NCBI RefSeq assembly: GCF_029335315.1
Contig: NZ_JARJLT010000301.1
Span: forward strand, 1-64,000
DNA from: Pseudomonas citronellolis
GTDB lineage: Bacteria > Pseudomonadota > Gammaproteobacteria > Pseudomonadales > Pseudomonadaceae
Reading direction: 5' to 3'
Length of the DNA stretch: 64,000 nt
The notes below the pieces were generated by a model that saw nothing but the letters and a program-made list of their open reading frames with translations, had not been told where the DNA came from and made no database searches. Every line of letters starts with the position of its first letter. The first letter of the stretch is position 1. The translations under genes and the position numbers were made by a program. Below are positions 38,999 to 49,846 of this stretch, piece by piece.

Positions 38999-40548
38999 GC
39001 AAGCGCCAGCCCATCGCCACCGGCTCGGAATGGACCTTCGAGCTGGTCCGCCAGTACGACAGGGAGATCAGCCGCATCGCCGAGCGCTATGCGCTGGACA
39101 CCTACCCGAACCAGATCGAGGTGATCACCGCCGAACAGATGATGGATGCCTACGCCTCGGTCGGCATGCCCATCGGCTATAACCACTGGTCCTACGGCAA
39201 ACACTTCCTCAGCACGGAAAAGAACTACAAGCGCGGCCAGATGGGCCTCGCCTACGAGATCGTGATCAACTCCGACCCCTGCATCGCCTACCTGATGGAG
39301 GAAAACACCCAGTGCATGCAGGCGCTGGTGATCGCCCACGCCTGCTACGGCCACAACAGCTTCTTCAAGGGCAACTACCTGTTCCGCACCTGGACCGACG
39401 CCAGCTCGATCATCGACTACCTGGTGTTCGCCAAGCAGTACATCATGCAGTGCGAGGAGCGCTACGGCATCGACGCGGTGGAAGACCTGCTCGACTCCTG
39501 CCACGCCCTGATGAACTACGGCGTCGACCGCTACAAGCGGCCCTACCCGATCTCCGCCGAGGAAGAACGGCAGCGCCAGAAGGAGCGCGAGGAACTGATC
39601 CAGCGCCAGGTCAACGACCTCTGGCGCACCATCCCGCGCGCCGCCGGCAAGGACAAGGAACAGGAAATGGCGCGCTACCCCAGCGAGCCGCAGGAAAACA
39701 TCCTCTACTTCATCGAGAAGAACGCCCCGCTGCTGGAGCCCTGGCAGCGCGAGGTGGTGCGCATCGTGCGCAAGGTCGCGCAGTACTTCTACCCGCAGCG
39801 CCAGACCCAGGTGATGAACGAAGGCTGGGCGACCTTCTGGCACTACACCCTGATCAACGACCTGTACGACGAAGGCCTGGTCAGCGACGGCTTCATGATG
39901 GAGTTCCTCCAGTACCACACCAGCGTGGTCTACCAGCCCGGCTTCGACAGCCCCTACTACAGCGGCATCAACCCCTACGCGCTGGGCTTCGCCATGTACC
40001 GCGACATCCGCCGCATCTGCGAGGAACCCACCGAGGAGGATCGCCGCTGGTTCCCGGACATAGCCGGCAGCGACTGGCTGGCCACCCTGAAATTCGCCAT
40101 GAAGAGCTTCAAGGACGAGAGCTTCGTCCTGCAGTTCCTCTCGCCCAAGGTGATCCGCGAGTTCAAGCTGTTCAGCATCCTCGACGACGACCAGAAGGAC
40201 GACCTGCTGGTCGACGCCATCCACGACGACGACGGCTACCGGAAGATCCGCGAAACCCTGGCGGCGCAGTACAACCTGGGCAACCGCGAACCCAACGTGC
40301 AGATCTGGAACGTCGACCGCCGCGGCGACCGCTCCCTGACCCTGCGCCACCAGCAGCACAACCGCCAGCCGCTGGCCGAGTCCACCGACGACGTACTCAA
40401 ACACCTGCACCGCCTGTGGGGCTTCGACATCCACCTGGAAACCCTCAACGGCGAACAGATCGTACAGACCCACCACATGCCCCCAAAGGGTGAACGCGAG
40501 AACGAGGACGGCTACCCGCGGCTCGACCTGATCATCCCGCCCATTTGA
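38995..40548 (+). CDS. SpoVR family protein (YcgB-like)
   Basis: 517 residues, full-length member of the SpoVR family ('[20 protein letters not shown]', '[20 protein letters not shown]'). Its His/Glu-rich core suggests a metallo-enzyme fold but no activity is established. Translationally coupled to yeaH. The three-gene group is conserved in many non-sporulating bacteria. Confidence 0.94.
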   Translation: MSKRQPIATGSEWTFELVRQYDREISRIAERYALDTYPNQIEVITAEQMMDAYASVGMPIGYNHWSYGKHFLSTEKNYKRGQMGLAYEIVINSDPCIAYLMEENTQCMQALVIAHACYGHNSFFKGNYLFRTWTDASSIIDYLVFAKQYIMQCEERYGIDAVEDLLDSCHALMNYGVDRYKRPYPISAEEERQRQKEREELIQRQVNDLWRTIPRAAGKDKEQEMARYPSEPQENILYFIEKNAPLLEPWQREVVRIVRKVAQYFYPQRQTQVMNEGWATFWHYTLINDLYDEGLVSDGFMMEFLQYHTSVVYQPGFDSPYYSGINPYALGFAMYRDIRRICEEPTEEDRRWFPDIAGSDWLATLKFAMKSFKDESFVLQFLSPKVIREFKLFSILDDDQKDDLLVDAIHDDDGYRKIRETLAAQYNLGNREPNVQIWNVDRRGDRSLTLRHQQHNRQPLAESTDDVLKHLHRLWGFDIHLETLNGEQIVQTHHMPPKGERENEDGYPRLDLIIPPI

Positions 40549-40606
40549 TCGGTTGACCCTACCCGGAGCAGGAACGAGCATGGCGCCAAGCCCCGTCGAG
40601 GTTGCC

Positions 40607-41116
40607 ATGCGTCTCTTCGCCATCCTCCTGCTCTGCCTCGCTCTCGCGACCTGCACCACGCAGATCCCCCAGGCCCGGGTGACCCAGGCGGCGGACAGCC
40701 GCCTGGCCGGCCTGCAGGCCTTCCAGCTGATGCCCCCGGAAAACGCCGTCGACGCCCTGCCCTACGCCAGCCGCTACCCGCTGATCAACGCCTGGCTGCG
40801 CCAGGGCCTGGAGCAACGCGGCTACCGCGAGGCCGGCGCCGCGCAGCTGCGGGTCTACTACTGGCTGGCCCTGCGCGACGCGCCGCTGGAGTTCAAGGTC
40901 GACGTACCGCCGCCCCAGGCCCTCGGCCCCTACCTCGCCATCCACCGCCTGCGCGACGAAACCGGCACCCTGCGCGTGCGCCTGACCGACCTGCGCGACC
41001 AGGTGCTCTGGGAAGGCACCGTGAGCACCGGCCTGAGCCCTGCCCACGCCAGCAGCGAGCTGCTGCGTCACGCCGTCGAGGCGCTGGCCAGCCAGGTCCC
41101 CCAAGCCACCCCGTAG
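40607..41116 (+). CDS. Putative lipoprotein (PA0585-like)
   Basis: 169 residues from ATG 40607. The N-terminus ([19 protein letters not shown]) is a hydrophobic signal ending in LATC, an imperfect lipobox with Thr before Cys. The body resembles DUF4136-type small envelope lipoproteins. ATG 40580 also has a ribosome site, but would place 9 residues before the signal. Function unknown. Confidence 0.75.
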   Translation: MRLFAILLLCLALATCTTQIPQARVTQAADSRLAGLQAFQLMPPENAVDALPYASRYPLINAWLRQGLEQRGYREAGAAQLRVYYWLALRDAPLEFKVDVPPPQALGPYLAIHRLRDETGTLRVRLTDLRDQVLWEGTVSTGLSPAHASSELLRHAVEALASQVPQATP

Positions 41117-41160
41117 GAGCGAGCCACGCCCGCGATTCGCCCGCAAGGCGCGCGCCTTCG
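41113..41160. repeat. Degenerate REP-like element
   Basis: GTAGGAGCGAGC followed by GC-rich arms, between the lipoprotein gene and cca. It shares the GTAGGAGCGAG core with the copies at 11503-11527 and 14740-14811. Confidence 0.5.
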
Positions 41161-41216
41161 CGCTTGAACCTCCTCCGTCGAAGTCCCAAGCTATCTCCAT
41201 CACAGGAGAACGCTTC

Positions 41217-42446
41217 ATGCAGATCTACAAGGTGGGCGGCGCCGTACGCGACCGCCTGCTCGGCCAACCGGCCGGCGACACCGATTGGGTGGTGGTCGGC
41301 GCCAGCGCCGAGGACATGCTCGAACAGGGCTACCGCCCGGTAGGCGCGGACTTCCCGGTGTTCCTCCACCCGCAGAGCGGCGAGGAGTACGCCCTGGCTC
41401 GCACCGAGCGCAAGAGCGGGCGCGGCTACGGCGGCTTCACCTTCTACGCCAGCCCGGACGTGACCCTCGAAGATGACCTGACCCGTCGCGACCTGACCAT
41501 CAACGCCATGGCTGAAAACGCCGACGGCAGCCTCATCGACCCCTACGGCGGCCAGCGCGACCTCGAAGCCCGTCTGCTGCGCCACGTTTCCCCGGCCTTC
41601 GTCGAGGACCCGCTGCGGGTGCTGCGGGTAGCCCGCTTCGCCGCCCGCTTCGCGCCGCTGGGCTTCACGGTTGCCGACGAGACCCAGGCGCTGATGCGCG
41701 AGTTGTCCGAGTCCGGCGAGCTGGAAGCGCTGACGCCGGAGCGCAGCTGGAAGGAAATCTCCCGCGCGCTGCAGGAGGCCCGCCCCGACGTGTTCATCCA
41801 GGTGTTGCGCGACTGCGGCGCCCTGGCCGTGCTGATGCCCGAGGTCGACGCCCTGTTCGGCGTACCACAGCCGCCGCAGCACCACCCGGAAATCGACACC
41901 GGCGAACACCTGCTCGCGGTGCTGCGCCAATGCGCCGAACACCGCCAACCGCTGAGCGTGCGCTGGGCCTGCCTGCTCCACGACCTGGGCAAGGCGCGCA
42001 CCCGCCGCGAGGACTGGCCCCGGCACATCGCCCACGAGCACCTGGGCCTGCCGCTGATCGACGCGGTCAACGCCCGCTTCAAGGTGCCGCGCGACTGCCA
42101 GGAGCTGGCGCGCCTGGTCGGCGAATACCACACCCATGCCCATCGCGCCCTGGAATTGCGGCCGAACACCCTGCTCGACCTGCTGCAGGCCTTCGACGTC
42201 TATCGCCGCCCGCAGCGCTTCGAAGAGTTCATCGCCGCCAGCGAGATGGACGCGCGCGGCCGCCTCGGCCTGGAGCAACGCGCCTACCCGCAGGCCGACT
42301 ACCTGCGCGGCGCGGCCAGGACGGCACGCGAAGTCGCGGTGCAGCCGCTGCTGGAAAAGGGATTCAAAGGGGCGGAACTGGGCGAAGCCCTCAAGCGCGA
42401 GCGCCTGGACGCCCTCAAGGCCTACAAGGCGTCACACGCCCCGTAG
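41217..42446 (+). CDS. cca: CCA-adding tRNA nucleotidyltransferase
   Basis: 409 residues. '[13 protein letters not shown]' and 'DTDWVVVGA' carry the nucleotidyltransferase active site, '[11 protein letters not shown]' the nucleotide-choice region, and an HD phosphohydrolase domain follows ('[12 protein letters not shown]', about residue 255). Adds and repairs the CCA end of tRNAs. ATG 41217 with AGGAG upstream. Confidence 0.97.
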   Translation: MQIYKVGGAVRDRLLGQPAGDTDWVVVGASAEDMLEQGYRPVGADFPVFLHPQSGEEYALARTERKSGRGYGGFTFYASPDVTLEDDLTRRDLTINAMAENADGSLIDPYGGQRDLEARLLRHVSPAFVEDPLRVLRVARFAARFAPLGFTVADETQALMRELSESGELEALTPERSWKEISRALQEARPDVFIQVLRDCGALAVLMPEVDALFGVPQPPQHHPEIDTGEHLLAVLRQCAEHRQPLSVRWACLLHDLGKARTRREDWPRHIAHEHLGLPLIDAVNARFKVPRDCQELARLVGEYHTHAHRALELRPNTLLDLLQAFDVYRRPQRFEEFIAASEMDARGRLGLEQRAYPQADYLRGAARTAREVAVQPLLEKGFKGAELGEALKRERLDALKAYKASHAP

Positions 42447-42536
42447 GGTGCATAACGCCTACAGCGCTATCCGCCGCTGGCCATCGGCGCAGATGCAATC
42501 GGCGGATAACCGCGAACGGTTATTCGCCCTACACAA
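42443..42536. repeat. Intergenic inverted-repeat (MITE-like) element
   Basis: Starts GTAGGGTG and ends in CGCCCTAC, with internal ATCCGCCG/CGGCGGAT arms. This is a common Pseudomonas intergenic element type. It fills the space between the convergent cca and folK genes and could serve as a bidirectional terminator. Confidence 0.6.
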
Positions 42537-43073
42537 TCAGGCCGCCGGGTGCGCCGCGATCAGCGCCGCCGGCGTCAGCTCGGCACCACGCCACTGGAAG
42601 GGCACCGGCCACAGCCGCTGGTCGATGGCAGCATCGGCCCAGAGGCTGGCGAAGTCGCGCGCGACTCCCGGATGCAGGGTCTGCGGCGCCAGCAGCGCCA
42701 GCGGCCAGAGCACGAAGGCGTTCTTCAGCACTTCCGCGCGCGGCAGCACCAGGCCTTCGAACTCGCCGTGCAGGTCACCGTAGAGCAGCACATCGATGTC
42801 CAGCGGCAAGCCCTTGCGCTCCGGCGCGTAGCGGCCATTGTCGGCCTCGATGTGCTTCAGCCGCAGGCTCAGTTCGGTGAGCGGCAGCTCGGTCTCGCCT
42901 ACCACCACCAGGTTGAAGAAGGGGCCGCTGCGGATACCCACCGGCTCGCTCTCGAACACCGGCGAGCAGCGCAGGTTGTGGACGAAACCGGTCAACGCCT
43001 CGAGCCCGGCGTGCAGATGCCGTTCGCGCTCGACGTTACTCCCGAGGCCGAGGAAAACGGTGGTCAGCGGCAT
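42537..43073 (-). CDS. folK: HPPK, dihydropterin pyrophosphokinase
   Basis: 178 residues. 'FLGLGSNVERERHL', 'PLDIDVLLYGDLHGEF' (metal-binding DxD) and 'LVLPRAEVLKNAFVLWPLAL' are folK hallmarks. Transfers pyrophosphate from ATP to 6-hydroxymethyl-dihydropterin in folate synthesis. Start overlaps the folB end by 10 bp. Confidence 0.94.
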   Translation of the reverse strand: MPLTTVFLGLGSNVERERHLHAGLEALTGFVHNLRCSPVFESEPVGIRSGPFFNLVVVGETELPLTELSLRLKHIEADNGRYAPERKGLPLDIDVLLYGDLHGEFEGLVLPRAEVLKNAFVLWPLALLAPQTLHPGVARDFASLWADAAIDQRLWPVPFQWRGAELTPAALIAAHPAA

Positions 43074-43417
43074 CCGCGTTCGATCTCCACGCCAACGCCG
43101 ACGGCGGCGGCTACCGCCCCCGGCTTGGTGACCCGCAGGCGCAGCCAGCGGATGCCGAACTCGGCCATCAGCAGCGCGGCGAGGCGTTCGGCGAACGTCT
43201 CCACCAGCTGGAAATGCGCGTCGCGGGCGAACTCGCCGATGCGCTCGGAGAGCACCGCGTAGTCCAGCGCCTTGGCGATATCGTCATCAGCCGCGGCCGG
43301 GCGGTTGTCCCAGCCCAGGTCCAGGTCCAGGCGCAGGCACTGGCGTATCCCCCGCTCCCAGTCGTAGACGCCAATCACGGTGTCGACTTCCAGCCCCTCG
43401 ATAAAAACTCTGTCCAC
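43064..43417 (-). CDS. folB: Dihydroneopterin aldolase
   Basis: 117 residues from GTG 43417 ([20 protein letters not shown]). Typical length, with the active-site Glu in the N-terminal 'GVYDWERG' and Lys in 'RVTKPGAV'. Step before FolK. The ORF extends 21 codons further upstream, but that part overlaps the plsY promoter region and lacks family similarity. Confidence 0.93.
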   Translation of the reverse strand: MDRVFIEGLEVDTVIGVYDWERGIRQCLRLDLDLGWDNRPAAADDDIAKALDYAVLSERIGEFARDAHFQLVETFAERLAALLMAEFGIRWLRLRVTKPGAVAAAVGVGVEIERGCR

Positions 43418-43500
43418 TTCGCTGCTGCTCCAAGGCCAGCGCACGACAAGCGCGCGCCGCCCCGCTAGAATCGGGGGCATTCTCGTCCCCGGTGGAAACC

Positions 43501-44070
43501 ATGGTCTGGCTCTTGGCGATCCTCGCCTACCTGCTCGGCTCGCTGTCCTTCGCGGTGCTCCTCAGTCGCCTGTTCGGCACCGCCGACCCGCGCGACTCCG
43601 GCTCGGGCAACCCCGGCGCCACCAACATGCTGCGCCTGGCCGGAAAGAAACTCGCCATCCTCACCCTGCTCGGCGACCTGGCCAAGGGCCTGTTGCCGGT
43701 GCTCGTCGCCCGCCTGTTCGGCCTGGGCATGATGCAGGAGGCCTGGGTCGGCGTGGCGGCGGTGATCGGCCACCTCTACCCCTTGTACTTCAATTTCCGT
43801 GGCGGCAAGGGCGTGGCCACCGCCGCCGGCATGCTGCTGGCGCTCTACCCGCCCGCCGCGCTGCTCGCCGCGGTGGCCTGGCTGCTCACCTTCAAGCTGT
43901 CCCGCACCAGTTCGCTCGCCTCGCTGGTCGCCACTCCGCTGACCCTGCCACTGCTGGCCTGGCAACTGCCGGCGGCGCTACTGCCGATGACCCTGCTCAC
44001 CGGGCTCATCGTCTGGCGCCATCGCGGCAACCTGCGCGACCTCATGGCCGGGCGCGAAAGGCATTTCTAG
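43501..44070 (+). CDS. plsY: Glycerol-3-phosphate acyltransferase PlsY
   Basis: 189 residues with five membrane helices; '[11 protein letters not shown]' and '[12 protein letters not shown]' are the catalytic loops. Acylates G3P from acyl-phosphate at the inner membrane, first step of phospholipid synthesis. ATG 43501. Confidence 0.95.
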   Translation: MVWLLAILAYLLGSLSFAVLLSRLFGTADPRDSGSGNPGATNMLRLAGKKLAILTLLGDLAKGLLPVLVARLFGLGMMQEAWVGVAAVIGHLYPLYFNFRGGKGVATAAGMLLALYPPAALLAAVAWLLTFKLSRTSSLASLVATPLTLPLLAWQLPAALLPMTLLTGLIVWRHRGNLRDLMAGRERHF

Positions 44071-44158
44071 GGCGTAGAGCTTCAAGGGCCGCGCCGTCGG
44101 CTGCAAGCGAAAAAGCGCGGATGCCGTTTATGGCTCGCGACGAGTCGCTTGCAGCAAC

Positions 44159-45184
44159 CTACACGGCAGGCAGCGACTCCATCGGCCAGCGCGCGCGCAC
44201 ATCGATCGCCGGGCCGTCCTGCTGGCCGGCGAGCAGGCGCTGGCAACCGGCGTAGGCGATCATCGCGCCATTGTCGGTGCAGAACCGCGGGCGCGCGTAG
44301 AACACCTGGCCACGCAGTTCGCCGAGCATCTTCTGCAGGTGCTCGCGCAGGGCGCTGTTGGCGCTGACCCCACCGGCGATCACCAGGTTCTTCAGCCCGG
44401 TCTGCTTGAGTGCGCGGCGGCACTTGATGGTCAGGGTCTCGACCACCGCCTGCTGGAAGGCCAGGGCGATGTCGCAACGGGTCTGCTCGCCGTCGTCACC
44501 GGCTTCGCGGCAACGCTGCCAGGTGTTCAGGGCGAAGGTCTTGAGGCCGCTGAAGCTGAAATCCAGGCCCGGGCGGTCGGTCATCGGGCGCGGGAAGACG
44601 AAGCGCCCCGGCGTGCCCTTCTCGGCCAGCCGGGCGATCTCCGGACCACCGGGGTAGCCCAGGCCGAGCAGCTTGGCGGTCTTGTCGAAAGCCTCGCCGG
44701 CGGCGTCGTCCAGCGACTCGCCAAGCAACTGGTAGCGGCCGATGCCATCCACCCGCACGAGCTGGGTGTGGCCGCCGGAAACCAGCAAGGCGACGAACGG
44801 GAACTGCGGCGGCTGCTCTTCGAGCATGGGCGCCAGCAAATGGCCCTCCATGTGATGCACGCCGACGGCCGGTATGCCCCAGGCGAACGCCAGGGCCTGG
44901 GCGCAGGAAGCGCCGACCAGCAGCGCGCCCACCAGGCCGGGGCCGGCGGTGTAGGCGATGGCGTCGATGTCGGCGCTCTGGCAACCAGCCTCGTCGAGCA
45001 CCTGGCGGATGAGCGGCAGCATGCGCTTGACGTGGTCGCGCGAGGCAAGCTCGGGTACCACGCCGCCGTAGACGCGATGCAGGTCTATCTGACTGAACAG
45101 CGCGTCGGCCAGCAGGCCGCGTTCGCTGTCGTAGAGAGCGACGCCGGTTTCGTCGCAAGAGGTTTCCAACCCCAGCACACGCAT
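44159..45184 (-). CDS. tsaD: tRNA N6-threonylcarbamoyladenosine synthase TsaD
   Basis: 341 residues. ASKHA fold with '[13 protein letters not shown]', metal-binding His pair in '[14 protein letters not shown]' and '[10 protein letters not shown]', '[13 protein letters not shown]' near the C-terminus. Forms t6A37 in ANN-decoding tRNAs with TsaBCE. Divergent from rpsU across a promoter region. The 88-bp gap to plsY contains a GCTTGCAG/CTTCAAG-type intergenic repeat. Confidence 0.96.
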   Translation of the reverse strand: MRVLGLETSCDETGVALYDSERGLLADALFSQIDLHRVYGGVVPELASRDHVKRMLPLIRQVLDEAGCQSADIDAIAYTAGPGLVGALLVGASCAQALAFAWGIPAVGVHHMEGHLLAPMLEEQPPQFPFVALLVSGGHTQLVRVDGIGRYQLLGESLDDAAGEAFDKTAKLLGLGYPGGPEIARLAEKGTPGRFVFPRPMTDRPGLDFSFSGLKTFALNTWQRCREAGDDGEQTRCDIALAFQQAVVETLTIKCRRALKQTGLKNLVIAGGVSANSALREHLQKMLGELRGQVFYARPRFCTDNGAMIAYAGCQRLLAGQQDGPAIDVRARWPMESLPAV

Positions 45185-45273
45185 GGGTTCGAGCCTTCGA
45201 TCTGGGCAAATAAGGAGCGGCGCATGATAATCGTCCGCCGCGGATGCCGACCAGCGTTTTTCGATCGGAGGCT

Positions 45274-45302
45274 TTGCATTCCTGCGGCCGAACCGTTAAT
45301 AT
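45274..45302 (+). promoter_or_regulatory. rpsU sigma-70 promoter
   Basis: TTGCAT (45274-45279), 17-bp spacer, TAATAT (45297-45302), 84 bp before the rpsU start. First promoter of the macromolecular synthesis group. Confidence 0.7.
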
Positions 45303-45386
45303 CCGCAACCCTTGAAAACCGCCGTCTCCCGTGCTTACTGCCAGGAACGCGATAAATCCCCGGTAATCATTGAAGGTACGACCTGG

Positions 45387-45602
45387 ATGCCCGCCGTCAA
45401 AGTTAAAGAGAACGAACCCTTCGACGTAGCCCTGCGTCGTTTCAAGCGCTCCTGCGAAAAAGCGGGTGTACTGGCTGAAGTCCGTAGCCGCGAATTCTAC
45501 GAGAAGCCCACCGCTGAACGTAAGCGCAAGGCCGCTGCCGCTGTTAAGCGTCACGCCAAGAAAGTGCAGCGCGAACAGCGCCGCCGTGAGCGTCTGTACT
45601 GA
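45387..45602 (+). CDS. rpsU: 30S ribosomal protein S21
   Basis: 71 residues ([20 protein letters not shown]), strongly basic C-terminus ('[14 protein letters not shown]'). ATG 45387 by family length; the ORF track opens earlier without support. Heads the rpsU-dnaG-rpoD group. A terminator follows directly. Confidence 0.97.
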   Translation: MPAVKVKENEPFDVALRRFKRSCEKAGVLAEVRSREFYEKPTAERKRKAAAAVKRHAKKVQREQRRRERLY

Positions 45603-45674
45603 GTTTCGACTCAGCTGACGCTCCGCGCATCGCCCGGCCCACTCGCCGGGCGAGTGCCTGACAAGCTCCACCGC

Positions 45675-45710
45675 ACTCCGATTCGCCTTCGGCGAAGTTC
45701 GGAGTTTTTT
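45675..45710 (+). terminator. Terminator between rpsU and dnaG
   Basis: ACTCCGAACTTCGCC-type stem around a TTCG loop (45675-45705) followed by TTTTTT. It limits read-through from the highly expressed rpsU into dnaG, as in the E. coli operon. Confidence 0.88.
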
Positions 45711-45791
45711 GCTTTTCGCCCCCACTGAAAAGCAGCGCTCCCGGTACCACCGCGGAGTATGCTTGGGTCCATTTCGCGCCCCGACGAGTCT

Positions 45792-47789
45792 ATGGCCGGC
45801 CTGATCCCGCAATCCTTCATCGACGACCTGCTCAACCGCACCGACATCCTCGATGTGGTGGGTTCGCGCATCCAGCTGAAGAAGACCGGGAAGAACTACA
45901 GCGCCTGCTGCCCCTTCCACAAGGAAAAGACCCCGTCGTTCACGGTCAGCCCGGACAAGCAGTTCTACTATTGCTTCGGCTGCGGCGCCGGCGGCAACGC
46001 CCTCGGCTTCGTCATGGACCACGACAACCTGGACTTCATCCAGGCGGTCGAGGACCTGGCCAAGCGCGCCGGCATGGACGTGCCCCGCGAGGAAGGCCGG
46101 CGCGGCAAGGCGCGACAGCCGACCGACTCGCCGCTCTACCCGCTGCTGACCGCCGCCGCCGACTACTACCGCCAGGCGCTCAAGAGCCACCCGGCACGCA
46201 AGGCCGCGGTGGAATACCTCAAGGGTCGCGGCCTGACCGGCGAGATCGCCCGCGACTTCGGCCTGGGCTTCGCCCCGCCGGGCTGGGACAACCTGGTCAA
46301 GCACCTGGGCGGCGACAACCTGCAGCTCAAGGCCATGCTCGACGCCGGCCTGCTGGTGGAAAACCCCGACAGCGGCAAGCGCTACGACCGCTTCCGCGAC
46401 CGGGTGATCTTTCCCATCCGCGACAGCCGCGGGCGAGTCATCGCCTTCGGCGGCCGGGTGCTGGGCGACGACAAGCCGAAATACCTGAACTCCCCGGAAA
46501 CCGCGGTATTCCACAAGGGCCAGGAACTCTACGGCCTGTTCGAGGCGCGCAAGAACAACCGCGACCTCGACGAGATCATGGTGGTCGAGGGCTACATGGA
46601 CGTGATCGCCCTGGCGCAACAGGGCATCCGCAACGCCGTGGCCACCCTCGGCACCGCCACCAGCGAAGAACACATCAAGCGCCTGTTCCGCCTGGTGCCG
46701 AACATCCTGTTCTGCTTCGACGGCGACCAGGCCGGGCGCAAGGCCGCCTGGCGCGCCCTGGAATCGGCGCTGTCGAACCTGCAGGACGGGCGCAAGATCC
46801 GCTTCCTGTTCCTCCCCGAGGGCGAGGACCCGGACAGCCTGGTACGCGCCGAAGGCCCCGACGCCTTCCGCGCGCGCCTGGTGCAGCAGGCCCAGCCGCT
46901 GGCCGACTACTTCTTCCAGCAACTGACCCAGGAAGCCGACCCCAGCACCCTGGAGGGCAAGGCCCACCTGGCGACCCTGGCCGGCCCACTGCTGGAGAAG
47001 ATCCCCGGCAACACCCTGCGCCTGCTGATGCGCCAGCGCCTGGGACAGATCACCGGCCTCAGCGGCGAGGCGCTGAACCAGCTGAACGCCCCGCGCGCCA
47101 GCCACGCCGCGCCAAGCGCGACGGCCGACGCTCACGCGCACGAATACAGCGACTACGACGTAGGGCACTTCGCCGATCACGGAGAGTCGAACTACCAGGA
47201 CTCCGCGAGTTATTTCGAAGCGCCGTCGGATTTCGCCGGCGGCAAGCAGGGAAAGAAACCCTGGAAAGGCGAGCGCAAGTGGGAAGGCAAGGGCAAATGG
47301 GATGGCAAGGGCGGCAAGCGCGGTGAATTCACCCCACGCCAGCCGCGCACCGAAATCAGCGTCGAATCACCGACCCTGACGGCGCTGCGCACGCTTCTGC
47401 ACCACCCGCAACTGGCGCAGAAAGTCGAGGACGCCAGCCATTTCGCCAACGAAGGCCAGACCTACTCGCAACTGCTGGCGGCGCTCGTCGAAGCGCTGCA
47501 GAAGAACCCGAAACAACGCTCGATGCAGTTGATCGCGCGCTGGCACGGAACCCCGCAAGGGCGTCTGCTGCAGGCCCTGGCGGAGAAGGAGTGGCTGATC
47601 GATCAGGGCAATCTTGAAAAGCAGTTCTTCGACACCATTACTACACTTGCACACAGCCAGCTGCAGAATAACCGCGAAGCGCGGCTGCGCACCGTGATGC
47701 AGAAGAGCCCCAGTGAACTGACTGACGAAGAGAAAGCTCTATTGAGGGAACACTTCAGCAACCCCTCTTCACCAGGCCTCCAGAGCTGA
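45792..47789 (+). CDS. dnaG: DNA primase
   Basis: 665 residues. CHC2 zinc ribbon ('CCPFHKEKTPSF' and 'YYCFGCGAGGNA', about residues 40-65), TOPRIM catalytic core ('VVEGYMDVIALAQQG', 'LFCFDGDQAGRKAA') and a C-terminal DnaB-interacting domain (about 520-665). A low-complexity Lys/Gly/Trp linker ('KPWKGERKWEGKGKWDGKGG') precedes it. ATG 45792 by family length. Confidence 0.97.
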   Translation: MAGLIPQSFIDDLLNRTDILDVVGSRIQLKKTGKNYSACCPFHKEKTPSFTVSPDKQFYYCFGCGAGGNALGFVMDHDNLDFIQAVEDLAKRAGMDVPREEGRRGKARQPTDSPLYPLLTAAADYYRQALKSHPARKAAVEYLKGRGLTGEIARDFGLGFAPPGWDNLVKHLGGDNLQLKAMLDAGLLVENPDSGKRYDRFRDRVIFPIRDSRGRVIAFGGRVLGDDKPKYLNSPETAVFHKGQELYGLFEARKNNRDLDEIMVVEGYMDVIALAQQGIRNAVATLGTATSEEHIKRLFRLVPNILFCFDGDQAGRKAAWRALESALSNLQDGRKIRFLFLPEGEDPDSLVRAEGPDAFRARLVQQAQPLADYFFQQLTQEADPSTLEGKAHLATLAGPLLEKIPGNTLRLLMRQRLGQITGLSGEALNQLNAPRASHAAPSATADAHAHEYSDYDVGHFADHGESNYQDSASYFEAPSDFAGGKQGKKPWKGERKWEGKGKWDGKGGKRGEFTPRQPRTEISVESPTLTALRTLLHHPQLAQKVEDASHFANEGQTYSQLLAALVEALQKNPKQRSMQLIARWHGTPQGRLLQALAEKEWLIDQGNLEKQFFDTITTLAHSQLQNNREARLRTVMQKSPSELTDEEKALLREHFSNPSSPGLQS

Positions 47790-47815
47790 ACTGGCGCCTG
47801 AAGCCTCGAATCTGG

Positions 47816-47821
47816 TATAAT
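47816..47821 (+). promoter_or_regulatory. rpoD promoter -10 element
   Basis: TATAAT, consensus, 46 bp before the rpoD start. The -35 at 17 bp (GGCGCC) is poor. Confidence 0.5.
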
Positions 47822-47867
47822 CCTCGGCTTATTTCAGCCCGCCAAGACCTTCAGTGGATAGGGTGTT

Positions 47868-49718
47868 ATGTCCGGAAAAGCGCAACAGCAATCTCGTCTC
47901 AAAGAGTTGATCAGCCGTGGTCGTGAGCAGGGTTACCTGACTTACGCGGAGGTCAACGACCACCTGCCGGAGGATATTTCCGATCCGGAACAGGTGGAAG
48001 ACATCATCCGCATGATCAACGACATGGGGATCAACGTATTCGAGACAGCCCCGGATGCGGATGCCCTGTTGCTGGCCGAAACCGATACCGACGAAGCCGC
48101 AGCCGAAGAGGCCGCCGCCGCGCTGGCCGCGGTTGAGAGCGACGTAGGCCGCACGACCGACCCGGTGCGCATGTACATGCGCGAAATGGGTACCGTGGAA
48201 CTGCTGACCCGCGAAGGCGAGATCGAAATCGCCAAACGCATCGAGGAAGGCATCCGCGAAGTGATGAGCGCCATCGCCCAGTTCCCTGGCGCGGTGGACG
48301 GCATCCTCGACGAATACCAGCGGGTGGTCACCGAAGGCGGCCGCCTGTCCGACATCCTCAGTGGCTACATCGACCCGGACGACGGCTCGGTGCCGGCCGA
48401 GGAAGTCGAACTCGACCTCAAGGACAAGGCCGCCGACGCCAAGTCCAAGGATGAGGAAGAAGAGGACGAAGAGTCCGACGACGACAGCGAAGAAGAAGGC
48501 GACGGCGGTCCGGATCCGGAAGAAGCCGCACGCCGCTTCGGCCTGGTGTCCGAGCAGCTGGACAAGGCCAAGAAAGCGCTGAAGAAGCATGGCCGCGGCA
48601 GCAAGCAGGCCAGCGAGGAACTGCTCGCCCTGGCCGAACTGTTCATGCCGATCAAGCTGGTGCCCAAGCAGTTCGACGCCCTGGTCACCCGCGTGCGCGA
48701 CGCCCTGGACCAGGTGCGCCGCCAGGAACGCGCCATCATGCAGCTGTGCGTGCGTGACGCGCGCATGCCCCGCGCCGACTTCCTGCGCCTGTTCCCCGGC
48801 CAGGAAACCGACGAAGCCTGGGTCGACGCCGTACTCAAGGGCAAGCCCAAGTACGCCGAAGCCCTGGAGCGCGTAAAGGCCGACGTCGTCCGCAACCAGC
48901 AGAAGCTCTCCGCGCTGGAAAGCGAAGTCGACCTCAAGGTCGCCGACATCAAGGACGTCAACCGCGCCATGTCCATCGGCGAGGCCAAGGCCCGCCGCGC
49001 CAAGAAGGAAATGGTCGAGGCGAACCTGCGTCTGGTGATCTCCATCGCCAAGAAGTACACCAACCGCGGCCTGCAGTTCCTCGACCTGATCCAGGAAGGC
49101 AACATCGGCCTGATGAAGGCGGTGGACAAGTTCGAATACCGTCGCGGCTACAAGTTCTCGACCTACGCCACCTGGTGGATTCGCCAGGCGATCACCCGCT
49201 CGATCGCCGACCAGGCCCGCACCATCCGTATTCCGGTGCACATGATCGAGACCATCAACAAGCTCAACCGTATTTCCCGGCAGATGCTGCAGGAAATGGG
49301 TCGCGAACCGACCCCGGAAGAGCTGGGCGAACGCATGGACATGCCGGAAGACAAGATCCGCAAGGTCCTGAAGATCGCCAAGGAACCGATCTCCATGGAA
49401 ACCCCGATCGGTGACGACGAAGATTCGCACCTGGGCGACTTCATCGAGGACTCCACCATGCAGTCGCCCATCGAAGTGGCGACCAGCGAGAGCCTCAAGG
49501 AAGCCACCCGCGAAGTCCTCGCCGGCCTTACCGCCCGGGAAGCCAAGGTGCTGCGCATGCGCTTCGGCATCGACATGAACACCGACCACACCCTCGAGGA
49601 AGTCGGCAAGCAGTTCGATGTGACCCGCGAGCGTATCCGCCAGATCGAAGCCAAGGCGCTGCGCAAGCTGCGCCACCCGTCGCGAAGCGAGCACCTGCGC
49701 TCATTCCTCGACGAGTGA
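47868..49718 (+). CDS. rpoD: RNA polymerase sigma-70 factor RpoD
   Basis: 616 residues. Region 1.1 at the N-terminus, an acidic linker near residues 180-215, region 1.2 '[19 protein letters not shown]', region 2 '[20 protein letters not shown]' (-10 recognition and melting) and region 4.2 '[20 protein letters not shown]' (-35 recognition). Housekeeping sigma factor. Ends the rpsU-dnaG-rpoD group; terminator follows. Confidence 0.98.
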   Translation: MSGKAQQQSRLKELISRGREQGYLTYAEVNDHLPEDISDPEQVEDIIRMINDMGINVFETAPDADALLLAETDTDEAAAEEAAAALAAVESDVGRTTDPVRMYMREMGTVELLTREGEIEIAKRIEEGIREVMSAIAQFPGAVDGILDEYQRVVTEGGRLSDILSGYIDPDDGSVPAEEVELDLKDKAADAKSKDEEEEDEESDDDSEEEGDGGPDPEEAARRFGLVSEQLDKAKKALKKHGRGSKQASEELLALAELFMPIKLVPKQFDALVTRVRDALDQVRRQERAIMQLCVRDARMPRADFLRLFPGQETDEAWVDAVLKGKPKYAEALERVKADVVRNQQKLSALESEVDLKVADIKDVNRAMSIGEAKARRAKKEMVEANLRLVISIAKKYTNRGLQFLDLIQEGNIGLMKAVDKFEYRRGYKFSTYATWWIRQAITRSIADQARTIRIPVHMIETINKLNRISRQMLQEMGREPTPEELGERMDMPEDKIRKVLKIAKEPISMETPIGDDEDSHLGDFIEDSTMQSPIEVATSESLKEATREVLAGLTAREAKVLRMRFGIDMNTDHTLEEVGKQFDVTRERIRQIEAKALRKLRHPSRSEHLRSFLDE

Positions 49719-49735
49719 TCGGCGAGTGATCGAAG

Positions 49736-49766
49736 ACCCCCGGCCCCGGCCGGGGGTTTTTCTTTT
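49736..49766 (+). terminator. Terminator of rpoD
   Basis: ACCCCCGGCC-CC-GGCCGGGGGT followed by TTTTCTTTT, about 18 nt after the stop. Confidence 0.9.
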
Positions 49767-49846
49767 CCAGACTGATGGCAGGGGGCTATTGGAGCCCCGA
49801 GGGCGCGACTACACTTCGCCTATCCACTTCCGGATTGAGGCCCTCC

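Noticed and set aside
44496-47180. 894-codon minus-strand frame across tsaD, rpsU and dnaG
   Set aside because: Overlaps three certain genes in other frames; no ribosome site, no recognisable domain.
47829-49694. 621-codon minus-strand frame over rpoD
   Set aside because: Complement of rpoD with no independent coding signal.
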